Shown: positions 1 through 8,630 of the stretch, piece by piece | Numbering within the stretch: position 1 is the first letter of the stretch | Layout of the letters: each line of letters opens with the position of its first letter | Assembly: GCF_009729855.1 (NCBI RefSeq) | Contig: NZ_WODA01000007.1 | Location: 1-64,000 of the forward strand | Origin: Agromyces luteolus | Lineage (GTDB): Bacteria; Actinomycetota; Actinomycetes; Actinomycetales; Microbacteriaceae | Direction of reading: 5' to 3' | DNA: 64,000 bases | The notes under the pieces: generated by a model | Databases searched by the model: none | What the model saw: only the letters and a program-made list of their open reading frames with translations | Told to the model about the DNA's origin: nothing | Program-made: the position numbers and the translations under genes

Positions 1-21
1 CAGATGGCCCCAGAAATGACA

Positions 22-60
22 GATGTCTCGCGACATATGAGACATATGTCGCGAGACATC
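22..60. repeat. Perfect 18-bp inverted repeat downstream of tRNA-Arg
   Basis: The arms at 22-39 and 43-60 are exact reverse complements around a 3-nt spacer (AGA). Each arm contains TGTCTCGCGACA or its complement. It lies just past the 3' end of the minus-strand tRNA, so it could act as that gene's transcription terminator, but no T-rich tail follows on either strand. It could instead be a dispersed palindromic element. Confidence 0.8.
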
Positions 61-66
61 ACAACG

Positions 67-139
67 TGCCCCCGGAGGGATTCGAACCCCCGACCTACGG
101 TACCGGAAACCGGCGCTCTATCCCCTGAGCTACGGAGGC
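67..139 (-). tRNA. tRNA-Arg, anticodon CCG (decodes CGG)
   Basis: The minus strand folds into a cloverleaf of 73 nt. The acceptor stem is GCCTCCG paired with CGGGGGC, with one T-G wobble and discriminator A. The D arm is GCTC/GAGC, the anticodon loop is TTCCGGT with CCG at 34-36, and the T arm is GGGGG/CCCTC around TTCGAAT. The 27-43 pair of the anticodon stem is a C-U mismatch, leaving four pairs. The CCA end is not encoded. The matching synthetase gene, argS, lies about 740 bp away, separated by one lipoprotein gene. Confidence 0.93.
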
Positions 140-151
140 GCACAGCAGGAA

Positions 152-157
152 ACACTA
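152..157 (-). promoter_or_regulatory. Possible -10 box of the tRNA-Arg gene
   Basis: TAGTGT on the minus strand fits the TANNNT pattern and lies 12 bp upstream of the mature tRNA 5' end, which would give a short 5' leader for RNase P. No convincing -35 box is visible. Confidence 0.35.
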
Positions 158-205
158 CCACTTGCGAGGCCGTCCGGCGCACGCCGGGACCCCTCGTCGA
201 TCGGC

Positions 206-835
206 TCAGCCGACGACGTTCGCGATGACGTCGGCGACGAGACCCTGGGCGTCCCCGGGCTCGAAGAGCACCGGCGACTCGACGACGATCCAGTACCCGT
301 CGGCGAACACCTGCGCCTGCCCGACGCCGCCGGACTGGCGGAAGAAGCCCTCGACCTCGGGCGGGGTGCCGTACGTGGGAACGGGATTCGAGCGCAGCGC
401 CGCGTCGCCGACCTGGAGCTCGTACGCGTGCTCCGGGAGCGTGGCCACGCCCACCTCGATCACCTCGCCGCTCGTCTGGTTGCTCCATCCGCACGCCGTC
501 CCCGAGGCGTCGACCACGTCGGCGATCGTCGCTGCGGACGGCGTGTAGTCGGGCGCGGTCCCGTAGTTCGGGTTGAACGCGTAGACCTGGTCGGGCGTGA
601 GGATCTCCTCGCACGCGACCTCGAACGGGATCGGCTCCTCCGTCGGCTCCGGCTCGATCGTCGGTTCGGCCGGCGCCGTCGCCGCCGCGGACCCGCTCGC
701 GGCGGGCGCCGAGGTCTCCGCCGGCGACGCGGCGGGGTCCGTGCAGGCGGACAGCACGAGGGCGAGCGCGGTCGCGCCGGCCGCGGCGAGCGCGACCGGT
801 CGGAGCCGGAGGAGGGGGGCGTTCGGGCGCGGCAT
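206..835 (-). CDS. Putative secreted lipoprotein, unknown function
   Basis: This is a 209-residue protein. The N-terminus has basic residues, a hydrophobic stretch (about 13-29) and a lipobox LSAC with the acylated cysteine at position 31. A linker rich in Ala, Ser, Pro and Glu follows to about residue 70. The C-terminal domain is small and compact, with two cysteines (VACEEIL and TACGWS) that may form a disulphide. This layout resembles small actinobacterial DUF3558-type lipoproteins, but I cannot assign a family with certainty. The ATG start at 835 is preferred because a TATCGT -10 box lies 8-13 nt upstream, fitting a leaderless transcript. It is divergent from argS, and the convergent edge faces the tRNA gene. 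Confidence 0.75.
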   Translation of the reverse strand: MPRPNAPLLRLRPVALAAAGATALALVLSACTDPAASPAETSAPAASGSAAATAPAEPTIEPEPTEEPIPFEVACEEILTPDQVYAFNPNYGTAPDYTPSAATIADVVDASGTACGWSNQTSGEVIEVGVATLPEHAYELQVGDAALRSNPVPTYGTPPEVEGFFRQSGGVGQAQVFADGYWIVVESPVLFEPGDAQGLVADVIANVVG

Positions 836-842
836 GCGGGAA

Positions 843-869
843 ACGATAGCAACGGGCGCCCGGTAGGAT
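843..869. promoter_or_regulatory. Divergent leaderless promoters for argS and the lipoprotein gene
   Basis: On the plus strand TAGGAT (864-869) sits at exactly -12 to -7 relative to the argS GTG at 876. On the minus strand TATCGT (848 to 843) sits at -13 to -8 relative to the ATG at 835. Both transcripts would begin at or within one base of the start codon, and neither gene shows a Shine-Dalgarno sequence. Confidence 0.65.
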
Positions 870-875
870 CTTCGA

Positions 876-2549
876 GTGACTCCCGCCGACCTCTCGCGTG
901 CCCTGTACGACCTCGTCATCGCCCTGGTCGCACGACGACGCGAGGCCGGTGCCGAGGTCGAGTTGAGCCTCGCGCCCGACGCCGTGACGCTCGAGCGCCC
1001 GAAGCTCCGCGAGCACGGCGACTGGGCCTCGAGCATCGCGCTGCGCATCGCCAAGCCGCTCGGCGGCAACCCGCGCGAGCTCGCGACCGAACTGGCCGCC
1101 GGCCTCGCAGAGGTCGACGGCGTCGCGAGCGCCGAGGTCGCCGGTCCCGGCTTCATCAACATCCGGCTGGATGCCGCGGCCGCGGGTGCGCTCGCGAAGG
1201 CGATCGTCGACGCCGGCACCTCGTACGGGCACGGCGACTCGCTCTCCGGCCGGGTCGTCAACCTCGAGTTCGTCTCGGCGAACCCGACGGGCCCGCTGCA
1301 CATCGGCCACACCCGGTGGGCGGCGCTCGGCGACTCGATCGGCCGCGTGCTCCGCGCGGCGGGTGCACGGGTCGCGAACGAGTACTACATCAACGACGCC
1401 GGCAACCAGATGGACAACTTCGGCGCCTCGGTGATCGCGGCCGCCAAGGGCGAGCCGACGCCCGAGAACGGATATCCGGGCCAGTACATCGCCGACCTCG
1501 CCGCGCGCGTGGTCGAGCGCGAGCCGCACCTGCTCGACCTCGACGACGAGGTGGCGCTGCACACCGCGCGCGAGATCGCCTACGAGCTGCAGCTCGCCGA
1601 GATCCGCGCGTCGCTCGAGCGCTTCAACGTGCACTTCGACGTGTGGACGAGCGAGCGGGCGCTCCACGCGAAGGACGACGACGGCGTGTCCGCGATCGAC
1701 GCCGCGGTCGAGCGCCTGCGGGCGCAGGGCCACGTGTTCGACGAAGACGGCGCGGTGTGGGTCCGCACGACGGACTTCGGCGACGACAAGGACCGCGTCA
1801 TCCGTCGCGCCAACGGCGTCTACACCTACTTCGCCGCGGATGCCGCGTACTACCTCGACAAGGGCGACCGCGGGTTCGAGCACAAGATCTACCTGCTCGG
1901 TGCCGACCACCACGGCTACGTGCACCGACTGAAGGCGCTCGCGGGCGCGGCCGGCGACGACCCCGAGAGAGACGTCGAGGTGCTGATCGGCCAGCTCGTG
2001 TCGATCAACGGCGCGAAGCTGTCCAAGCGCGCGGGCAACATCATCGAGCTCGACGACCTGCAGGCCTGGCTCGGCACCGACGCGCTGCGCTACACGCTCG
2101 CGCGCTACCCGGCCGACTCGCCGCTCGCGATCGACCCCGAGCAGCTGCGTCGACGCACGAACGACAACCCCGTCTTCTACGTGCAGTACGCGCACGCGCG
2201 CACGTCGGCCGTCGCCCGCAACGCCCACGCCTCGGGCGTCGACCGCTCGGCGTTCGCGCCCGAGCTGCTCGCGCACGAGACCGAGTCGGCGCTGCTGGGC
2301 GCGCTGCAGGAGTTCCCCCGCATCGTCGCGCAGGCCGCCGAGCTCCGCGAGCCGCATCGCATCGCGCGGTACATCGAGGAGCTCGCGGGCCTCTACCACC
2401 GCTGGTACGACAACTGCCGCGTGCTGCCGCTCGGCGACGAGCCGATCGGCGACCTGCACCGCACGCGCCTCTGGCTGAACGACGCGACCGGCCAGGTCAT
2501 CCGCAACGGCCTCGACCTGCTCGGCGTGTCGGCGCCCGAGCGCATGTAG
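876..2549 (+). CDS. argS: Arginyl-tRNA synthetase
   Basis: Cytoplasmic class I synthetase that charges tRNA-Arg with arginine using ATP. The 557 residues match the family length. An N-terminal arginyl-tRNA synthetase domain (about 1-110) precedes the Rossmann catalytic domain, which carries the HIGH signature in PLHIGHTRW (about residues 140-150) and a KMSKS-type loop KLSKRAGN (about 380). The C-terminal anticodon-binding DALR domain starts at DALRYTLARY and ends with LLGVSAPERM, as is usual for ArgS. The GTG start is chosen because of the correctly spaced -10 box. A DUF2993 gene follows 10 nt downstream and is probably cotranscribed. Confidence 0.97.
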   Translation: MTPADLSRALYDLVIALVARRREAGAEVELSLAPDAVTLERPKLREHGDWASSIALRIAKPLGGNPRELATELAAGLAEVDGVASAEVAGPGFINIRLDAAAAGALAKAIVDAGTSYGHGDSLSGRVVNLEFVSANPTGPLHIGHTRWAALGDSIGRVLRAAGARVANEYYINDAGNQMDNFGASVIAAAKGEPTPENGYPGQYIADLAARVVEREPHLLDLDDEVALHTAREIAYELQLAEIRASLERFNVHFDVWTSERALHAKDDDGVSAIDAAVERLRAQGHVFDEDGAVWVRTTDFGDDKDRVIRRANGVYTYFAADAAYYLDKGDRGFEHKIYLLGADHHGYVHRLKALAGAAGDDPERDVEVLIGQLVSINGAKLSKRAGNIIELDDLQAWLGTDALRYTLARYPADSPLAIDPEQLRRRTNDNPVFYVQYAHARTSAVARNAHASGVDRSAFAPELLAHETESALLGALQEFPRIVAQAAELREPHRIARYIEELAGLYHRWYDNCRVLPLGDEPIGDLHRTRLWLNDATGQVIRNGLDLLGVSAPERM

Positions 2550-2559
2550 CCTCGCCCGC

Positions 2560-3366
2560 ATGACCTCGCGCGACGCCGAGACCGTTCCCGTCGAGCCCGT
2601 GGGCGGGGCGGATGCCGCGTCGCGCCGTCCGCGCCGAGGCGGGCGCGTCGTGGTCGCCGTGCTCGTCGTCCTGGCCGTGATCGCGGCCCTGCTGGTGCTC
2701 GTCGAGACCGTCGGCCGCGGCATCGCCGAGCGGAACGTCGCCGACTCGATCGAGCGGTCGCTGCCCGAAGGCGTCGAGGGCGAGGTCCGCGTGCAGATCC
2801 GGGGGTTCTCCGCGCTCTGGCAGGCGATGACCGGGAGCATGGACGAGATGGTCGCCACGGCGCCCGAGCTCGTCGTGAACGGCGTCCCGGTCGACGTGAC
2901 GGTCACCGCGTACGGCGTCCCGCTCGCCGAGGGCGGCACCCTCGAACGCGGTGAGGTCGTGGCGTCGATCGACGGCGACGCCGTCGACGAGATCGCGGCG
3001 TCGCAGGGCATCACGGGCGGGCTGACGCTCGGCGAGGGGACCGTCGCGTACGAGGACGAGACCACGTTCCTCGGCATCCCCATCGGCTTCTCGATCACGG
3101 CGGAGCCCGAGGCGGCGGGCGATCGCGTCCTGCTCCGGCCCGTCGCGGCCGACATCAGCGCCGGCGGCGGGAGCTTCGACGCGTCCGGCCTCGTCGACCG
3201 CATCCTGGGCGGCGACCCGGTCCCGATCTGCGTCGCCGACCGCCTGCCCGAGGGCGTCGAGGTCTCCGGCATCGACGTCGAGCCCGACCTCGCGACCGTC
3301 CGGCTCGAGGCGAGCGGGTTGCCGCTCGCCGAGGAGACCCTCGCGACCACGGGAACGTGCGGCTGA
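2560..3366 (+). CDS. DUF2993 (LmeA-like) membrane-anchored protein
   Basis: A 268-residue protein with a basic, disordered N-terminus (1-29), one transmembrane helix (about 30-50, rich in Val, Leu and Ala) and a large extracytoplasmic beta-rich domain. The pattern of R.IAE.NVADSIE after the helix, followed by alternating strands and a cysteine pair near the end (ICVAD and TGTCG), is typical of the DUF2993 family. In mycobacteria the family member LmeA binds phosphoinositides and supports lipomannan synthesis, so an envelope lipid role is a reasonable inference here. It lies 10 nt after argS and probably shares its transcript. Confidence 0.82.
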   Translation: MTSRDAETVPVEPVGGADAASRRPRRGGRVVVAVLVVLAVIAALLVLVETVGRGIAERNVADSIERSLPEGVEGEVRVQIRGFSALWQAMTGSMDEMVATAPELVVNGVPVDVTVTAYGVPLAEGGTLERGEVVASIDGDAVDEIAASQGITGGLTLGEGTVAYEDETTFLGIPIGFSITAEPEAAGDRVLLRPVAADISAGGGSFDASGLVDRILGGDPVPICVADRLPEGVEVSGIDVEPDLATVRLEASGLPLAEETLATTGTCG

Positions 3367-3452
3367 CCTCGGCGGGCCCGGGGCCGGCGACGCCGGGCGA
3401 GGCGCGCGTCGTCGGGTGTCGTCGCCGATTCGGCCACCGCGCCGGGCGTCGG

Positions 3453-3567
3453 TAGACTCGCCGGTACGCCGCCTCACGAGGGCGGTCCGCACCGAGGCTT
3501 CAGGAACCGATCCGGGTTCGCTCGCCGTCCGAGCGATCCGTCGTTCCATCGTCCGTGAGGGTTCCCC
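3453..3567 (+). promoter_or_regulatory. Promoter and about 100-nt leader of the lysA-hom-thrC-thrB operon
   Basis: TAGACT (3453-3458) is a good -10 box, putting the transcript start near 3465. The leader can form two small hairpins: CCGCC/GGCGG at 3469-3473 and 3481-3485, and a perfect CGCTCG/CGAGCG stem at 3519-3535. GTGAGG at 3555-3560 is the Shine-Dalgarno for lysA. I see no known amino acid riboswitch, but the leader is long for this window, where many genes are leaderless. Confidence 0.5.
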
Positions 3568-4983
3568 GTGTCTTCCAGCGCATCCGTCCCCGCGCTGCGC
3601 GGCGCGCCCGCGGACCCGAACGCGCTCGAGCCGAAGGTGTGGCCCGAGGGCGCGCACCGCGACGACGCCGGGCGACTCGTGGTCGGCGGCGTCGACGCCC
3701 GGGCCCTGGCCGCACGCTTCGGCACGCCGCTCTACGTCGTCGACGAGCAGGTCGCGCGCTCGCGCGCCGCACGCACCCGCGCCGCCTTCGAACGGGCCGC
3801 GGCATCCGTCGGCACCTCGGTCACGGTCTACTACGCCGGCAAGGCGTTCCTCTCGGGCGCGGTCGCGCGCTGGATGACCGACGAGGGGCTCGCGATCGAC
3901 GTCGCGACCGGCGGCGAGCTCGCCGTCGCCGTCGCCGCGGGCGCCGACCCGGCCCGCATCGGGTTCCACGGCAACAACAAGTCGGTGCGCGAGATCGAGC
4001 GCGCGGTCGGCGCGGGCGTCGGCACGATCATCATCGACAGCGAGGTCGAGGTGCTCCGGGTGGCGGATGCCGCGGCGCGTGCCGGTCGCGTGCAGCGCGT
4101 GCGCCTCAGGGTCAACTCGGGCGTGCACGCGTCGACGCACGAGTTCCTCGCGACGGCGCACGAGGACCAGAAGTTCGGGGTCGCGCTGCCCGACGCCGGG
4201 CGCGTGGTCGCCGACATCCGCTCGCACGACTCGCTCGACTTCGTCGGCCTGCACTGCCACATCGGGTCGCAGATCTTCGACGCGGCCGGGTTCGCCGAGT
4301 CGGCCGAGCGGCTGCTCGCCGTGCACGCCGAGCTGTCGGCGATCGCCCCGGTGCCCGAGCTCAACCTCGGCGGCGGGTTCGGCATCGCGTACACCGAGGC
4401 CGACGAGCCCGCGCCGATCGAGGAGATCGCAGACGGGATCGCGCGCGCGGTCGCCGCGGCATCGGCCCGGTACGGCGTGCCCGTCCCGCGGCTGGCGTTC
4501 GAGCCCGGTCGCTCCATCATCGGCCCGGCCGGCATCACGCTCTACGAGGTCGGCACCGTCAAGCCCGTGCCGACCGACGACGGCTGGCGCCACTACGTGT
4601 CGGTCGACGGGGGCATGAGCGACAACATCCGCACGGCGATGTACGGCGCCGCCTACACGGTCCGCCTCGCATCGCGGGTCTCCGACGAACCGGCCGCGCT
4701 CGTGCGCGTCGTCGGCAAGCACTGCGAGTCCGGCGACGTCGTGGTCGACCACGACTGGCTACCGCACGACGTCGCCCCCGGCGACCTCGTCGCGGTCGCG
4801 GCGACCGGCGCCTACTGCTGGTCGCTCTCGTCCAACTACAACCACGTGCCACGACCGCCGGTCGTGGCCGTCTCCGGCGGGGCCGCGCGCGTGATCGTGC
4901 GCGGCGAGAGCGAGGAGGACCTCCTCGCGCGCGACGCCGGACTGCCCGACCACGACGATGACGCACACGGAGTCACCGCATGA
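3568..4983 (+). CDS. lysA: Diaminopimelate decarboxylase
   Basis: PLP enzyme that converts meso-diaminopimelate to L-lysine and CO2, the last step of lysine synthesis. Its substrate is also a peptidoglycan precursor. The protein has 471 residues. The PLP lysine is K92 in YYAGKAF. The alanine-racemase-like barrel continues with CHIGSQ and the glycine loop LNLGGGFGIAY, and the C-terminal beta domain holds EPGRS and the active-site cysteine of HCESGD (about 386). The GTG start is set by GTGAGG 8 nt upstream. The stop overlaps the hom start by 4 nt (ATGA), so the two are translationally coupled. It is the first gene of the aspartate-family operon. Confidence 0.96.
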   Translation: MSSSASVPALRGAPADPNALEPKVWPEGAHRDDAGRLVVGGVDARALAARFGTPLYVVDEQVARSRAARTRAAFERAAASVGTSVTVYYAGKAFLSGAVARWMTDEGLAIDVATGGELAVAVAAGADPARIGFHGNNKSVREIERAVGAGVGTIIIDSEVEVLRVADAAARAGRVQRVRLRVNSGVHASTHEFLATAHEDQKFGVALPDAGRVVADIRSHDSLDFVGLHCHIGSQIFDAAGFAESAERLLAVHAELSAIAPVPELNLGGGFGIAYTEADEPAPIEEIADGIARAVAAASARYGVPVPRLAFEPGRSIIGPAGITLYEVGTVKPVPTDDGWRHYVSVDGGMSDNIRTAMYGAAYTVRLASRVSDEPAALVRVVGKHCESGDVVVDHDWLPHDVAPGDLVAVAATGAYCWSLSSNYNHVPRPPVVAVSGGAARVIVRGESEEDLLARDAGLPDHDDDAHGVTA

Positions 4984-6290
4984 TCGAATACCGTTCCATC
5001 CGCGTGGCGCTGCTCGGCGCCGGCTCGGTCGGCTCCCAGGTCGCCCGGCTGCTGCTCGAGCAGGGCGACGAGCTCGCCAATCGCATCGGCGCGAGGATCG
5101 AGCTCGTCGGCATCGCCGTCCGCGACGTCGACGCCCCGCGCGACGCCGCGCTGCCGCGCGAGCTGCTGACGACCGACGCGGAGTCGCTGATCCTCGGCGC
5201 CGACATCGTGATCGAGCTCATGGGCGGGCTCGAGCCCGCGCGCACGCTCATCCTGAAGGCCATCTCCTCGGGTGCCGACGTGGTCTCGGGCAACAAGGCG
5301 CTGCTCGCCACGCACGGGCCCGAGCTCTTCGCCGCGGCCGAGCAGGTCGGCGCGCAGCTGTCGTACGAGGCCGCCGTCGGCGGTGCCATCCCGATCATCC
5401 GGCCGCTGCGCGACAGCCTCGCGGGCGACCGCATCGACCGGATCCTCGGCATCGTGAACGGCACGACGAACTTCATCCTCGACCGGATGGACACCACCGG
5501 CGCCTCGCTCGAGGACGCCCTGGCGACCGCCACCGAGCTCGGCTACGCCGAGGCCGACCCCACGGCCGACATCGGCGGCTACGACGCCGCCCAGAAGGCC
5601 GCGATCCTCGCGAGCCTCGCGTTCCACACGAGCGTGCCCGTCGACCAGGTGCATCGCGAGGGCATCACCGGCGTGACGGCCGCGCAGGTCGAGTCGGCCA
5701 AGCGCGCCGGCTACGTCGTCAAGCTCCTCGCGATCTGCGAGCGCCTGGCCGACCCCGAGACGGGGGAGGAGGGCGTGTCGGCGCGCGTCTACCCCGCCAT
5801 GGTGCACCGGAGCCATCCGCTCGCAGCGGTGCACGGCGCCAACAACGCGGTCTTCGTCGAGGCCGCCGCGGCCGGTCCGCTCATGTTCTACGGCGCGGGC
5901 GCCGGCGGCGTGCAGACCGCCTCGGCCGTGCTCGGCGACCTCGTCGCGATCGCGCGACGCCACGTGCTCGGCGGGCCGGGCACCGCGGAGTCGACGCACG
6001 CCGAGCTGGCCGTGCTCGACATCGGCCGCATCACGACCCGCTACGCCATCACGATCGAGGCCGCCGACCAGCCGGGCGTGCTCGCGACCATCGCGCACGT
6101 GTTCGCCGACCACGGGGTCTCGGTCGGCGAGCTCGAGCAGACCATCAACGACGAGAACGGCCGGGCTACGCTGGTGATCGGCACCCATGAGGCGCGTGAG
6201 TCCGCGCTCGCCGAGACGGTGCGTGCGCTCGCCGACTCTCCGGTCGTGACCTCCGTCGTTTCCGTCATCCGAGTCGAAGGAGCAGAGTGA
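4980..6290 (+). CDS. hom: Homoserine dehydrogenase
   Basis: Reduces aspartate semialdehyde to homoserine with NAD(P)H, the branch point towards threonine and methionine. The 436 residues comprise an N-terminal nucleotide-binding fold ([11 protein letters not shown], about 10-20), the catalytic core ([11 protein letters not shown], then [10 protein letters not shown] and [11 protein letters not shown] around 130-165) and a C-terminal ACT domain ([21 protein letters not shown], split here as a domain around residues 350-436). The ACT domain is where threonine feedback control acts in the family. The gene overlaps lysA and thrC by 4 nt on each side. Confidence 0.97.
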   Translation: MIEYRSIRVALLGAGSVGSQVARLLLEQGDELANRIGARIELVGIAVRDVDAPRDAALPRELLTTDAESLILGADIVIELMGGLEPARTLILKAISSGADVVSGNKALLATHGPELFAAAEQVGAQLSYEAAVGGAIPIIRPLRDSLAGDRIDRILGIVNGTTNFILDRMDTTGASLEDALATATELGYAEADPTADIGGYDAAQKAAILASLAFHTSVPVDQVHREGITGVTAAQVESAKRAGYVVKLLAICERLADPETGEEGVSARVYPAMVHRSHPLAAVHGANNAVFVEAAAAGPLMFYGAGAGGVQTASAVLGDLVAIARRHVLGGPGTAESTHAELAVLDIGRITTRYAITIEAADQPGVLATIAHVFADHGVSVGELEQTINDENGRATLVIGTHEARESALAETVRALADSPVVTSVVSVIRVEGAE

Positions 6291-7384
6291 ACCACCAGGC
6301 AACGAAGGCGCCGTCGCGCCAGTGGCGCGGCGTCATCCGGGAGTACGCCGACCGCCTCGACGTGACCGACGCCACGCCGATCGTCACCCTCGGGGAGGGC
6401 GGCACTCCGCTCCTGCCGGCGCCTGCGCTTTCGCGCCGGACCGGCGCCGACGTATGGGTCAAGTTCGAGGGCATGAACCCGACCGGCTCCTTCAAGGACC
6501 GCGGCATGACGATGGCCGTCACGAAGGCCGTCGAGCGCGGCGCCGAGGTCGTGATCTGCGCCTCGACCGGCAACACGTCGGCCTCCGCCGCGGCGTACGC
6601 CACGCACGCCGGCATCAAGGCCGCCGTGCTCGTCCCCGAGGGCAAGATCGCGATGGGCAAGCTCAGCCAGGCGATCGCGCACGATGCGCAGCTCATCCAG
6701 ATCCAGGGCAACTTCGACGACTGCCTCGACATCGCCCGCGACCTCGCCGAGAACTACCCGGTGCACCTCGTCAACTCGGTGAACAACGACCGCATCGAGG
6801 GCCAGAAGACCGCGGCGTTCGAGGTCGTCGAGGTCCTCGGCGACGCGCCCGACCTGCACTTCATCCCGGTCGGCAACGCGGGCAACTACACCGCCTACAC
6901 GCGGGGCTATCGCGAGGACATCGCGGCCGGCAACGCCACGAGGCTGCCGCGCATGTTCGGCTTCCAGGCCGCCGGGTCGGCACCGCTCGTGCGCGGCGAG
7001 CCGGTGCGCAACCCCGAGACCATCGCGAGCGCGATCCGCATCGGCAACCCGGCGTCGTGGCACCTCGCGCTCGAGGCGCGCGACCTCACCGACGGGTACT
7101 TCGGCGCGATCGAGGACGACAAGATCCTCGAGGCGCAGCGGATCCTCTCCGCGGAGGTCGGGGTCTTCGTCGAGCCGGCCTCCGCGATCAGCGTCGCCGG
7201 CCTGCTCGAGCGGGCCGAGGCCGGGCAGGTGCCGGCGGGCGCGAAGGTCGTCCTCACGGTCACCGGGCACGGGCTGAAGGACCCGCAGTGGGCGCTCCGC
7301 CGTCCGGACGGGTCCGAGGTCGCGCCGACGGTCGTCCCCGCGGACGTCGCGCACGTCGCCGAGGTGCTGGGGCTCGGCGCATGA
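6287..7384 (+). CDS. thrC: Threonine synthase
   Basis: PLP enzyme converting O-phosphohomoserine to threonine and phosphate in the cytoplasm. The protein has 365 residues, the short actinobacterial form. The Schiff-base lysine is K70 in [10 protein letters not shown], and the phosphate-binding loop is [19 protein letters not shown] lies 5 nt before the GTG start, which itself overlaps the hom stop (GTGA). It overlaps thrB by ATGA. The order hom-thrC-thrB is the standard actinobacterial threonine operon. Confidence 0.97.
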   Translation: MNHQATKAPSRQWRGVIREYADRLDVTDATPIVTLGEGGTPLLPAPALSRRTGADVWVKFEGMNPTGSFKDRGMTMAVTKAVERGAEVVICASTGNTSASAAAYATHAGIKAAVLVPEGKIAMGKLSQAIAHDAQLIQIQGNFDDCLDIARDLAENYPVHLVNSVNNDRIEGQKTAAFEVVEVLGDAPDLHFIPVGNAGNYTAYTRGYREDIAAGNATRLPRMFGFQAAGSAPLVRGEPVRNPETIASAIRIGNPASWHLALEARDLTDGYFGAIEDDKILEAQRILSAEVGVFVEPASAISVAGLLERAEAGQVPAGAKVVLTVTGHGLKDPQWALRRPDGSEVAPTVVPADVAHVAEVLGLGA

Positions 7385-8367
7385 GCGCGGCCGCCGCCGC
7401 CTCGGCGGAGGCGACGCCCTCGACGGAGGCGACGCCGTCGCGTGACGCACTCCTCGGGCGGAAGGTGCACGTGAAGGTCCCGGCGACGTCCGCGAACCTC
7501 GGCCCGGGCTTCGACACGCTCGGGCTCGCGCTCGCCCGCTACGACGAACTCGAGGTCGAGGTCGTCGGCTCCGGACTCGAGATCGAGGTCCACGGCGTCG
7601 GCGAGGGCGAGGTCCCGCTCGACGACTCGCACCTCGTCGTCCGCGCGATGGCGCACACGTTCGCGCGGCACGGCCGCGCGCTCCCGCCGATCCGCCTCGT
7701 CGCGCACAACTCCATCCCGCACGGGCGGGGTCTCGGCTCCTCGGGTGCGGCGATCGTGGCGGGCGTCATGGCGGCCAAGGGGCTGCTCGAGCCCGAGGTC
7801 GAGATCTCGCCCGACGGGCTGCTCGAGCTCGCGACCGAACTCGAGGGCCACCCCGACAACGTCGCCCCGGCCCTCTTCGGCGGGCTCACGATCGCGTGGG
7901 TCACGCCCGACGGCCCGCGCCACAAGAAGCTCATGGTGCACCGCGGGGTCTCGCCGCTCGTGCTCGTGCCCGAGCACGAGATGTCGACCGCGCTCGCGCG
8001 CAGCCTGCAGCCGCAGTCCGTGCCGCACGAGGACGCGGTCTTCAACGTCTCGCGTTCCGCGCTCCTCGTCGCAGCGCTCATCCAGAGCCCGGAGCTGCTG
8101 CTCGCCGCCACCGAGGACAAGCTGCACCAGAGCTACCGCGCCGAGGCGATGCCCGAGACCGACCGGCTCATCCGTCGCCTGCGCGAGGCGGGGCATCCCG
8201 CCGTCATCTCCGGGGCCGGGCCCTCGATCCTGGTGCTCGCGAGCGACCCGAGCGAGCGGGCGGATGCCGCGCGCCTCGTCGAGGAGACCGCGGACACGGC
8301 CTGGCAGGCGCTTCCGCTCGCGGTCGACTTCCTCGGCGCGACGGTGACCCCGGCCGACGGACCCTAG
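7381..8367 (+). CDS. thrB: Homoserine kinase
   Basis: GHMP-family kinase that phosphorylates homoserine with ATP to give the thrC substrate. The 328-residue protein has a disordered Ala/Thr/Glu-rich N-terminus of about 20 residues, then [21 protein letters not shown], the ATP-binding loop [16 protein letters not shown] (about 110-125) and the C-terminal [13 protein letters not shown] motif. The ATG start overlaps the thrC stop. It is the last gene of the operon and a hairpin follows 30 nt downstream. Confidence 0.96.
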   Translation: MSAAAAASAEATPSTEATPSRDALLGRKVHVKVPATSANLGPGFDTLGLALARYDELEVEVVGSGLEIEVHGVGEGEVPLDDSHLVVRAMAHTFARHGRALPPIRLVAHNSIPHGRGLGSSGAAIVAGVMAAKGLLEPEVEISPDGLLELATELEGHPDNVAPALFGGLTIAWVTPDGPRHKKLMVHRGVSPLVLVPEHEMSTALARSLQPQSVPHEDAVFNVSRSALLVAALIQSPELLLAATEDKLHQSYRAEAMPETDRLIRRLREAGHPAVISGAGPSILVLASDPSERADAARLVEETADTAWQALPLAVDFLGATVTPADGP

Positions 8368-8396
8368 CGGCGGGAGCGTGATGCGGGCTCGCGATG

Positions 8397-8412
8397 CACG
8401 CCGCACGGCGTG
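8397..8412 (+). terminator. Hairpin after the lysine/threonine operon
   Basis: CACGCCG and CGGCGTG form a perfect 7-bp stem around CA, 30 nt after the thrB stop and just before the rho promoter. No T-tract follows, as is common for actinobacterial terminators, so its strength is uncertain. Confidence 0.4.
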
Positions 8413-8420
8413 GCGCGTGG

Positions 8421-8449
8421 TCGGACCGCGGATCGCCGGGTGCTAGACT
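8421..8449 (+). promoter_or_regulatory. rho promoter
   Basis: TGC-TAGACT (8441-8449) is an extended -10 box; TCGGAC at 8421-8426 is a weak -35 at 17-bp spacing. The start of transcription would be near 8456, giving a leader of about 170 nt before rho. Confidence 0.55.
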
Positions 8450-8516
8450 GAGACCCGCACCCGGTAGGCGCTGCACCACCTGCGTCGTCGCCGTTCGGTG
8501 CGATTCCCGGCATCTC

Positions 8517-8630
8517 ATGCTTTCGCCATCGCGCAGATCTGCGCCTCGTGCGCACGTCTGCGACGTGCCGCGACCAGCTCTCCTCGGCCAACCCCCAATG
8601 CCTGGCCAGGGGAAAGGACAATCCCAGTGA
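8517..8630 (+). CDS. Possible upstream ORF in the rho leader
   Basis: A 37-codon reading frame (ATG 8517) ends at the TGA that overlaps the rho GTG start as GTGA. A shorter version starting at ATG 8598 would code for the 10-residue peptide [10 protein letters not shown]. The overlap is the same coupling geometry used by real gene pairs in this window. It may be a coincidence of high GC. No homology is recognised, so treat it as a candidate leader peptide. Confidence 0.3.
   Translation: MLSPSRRSAPRAHVCDVPRPALLGQPPMPGQGKGQSQ

Noticed and set aside
3384-3396. Short palindrome CCGGCG-A-CGCCGG after the DUF2993 gene as a terminator
   Set aside because: Without a realistic loop only four stable pairs remain, which is common by chance at this GC content.
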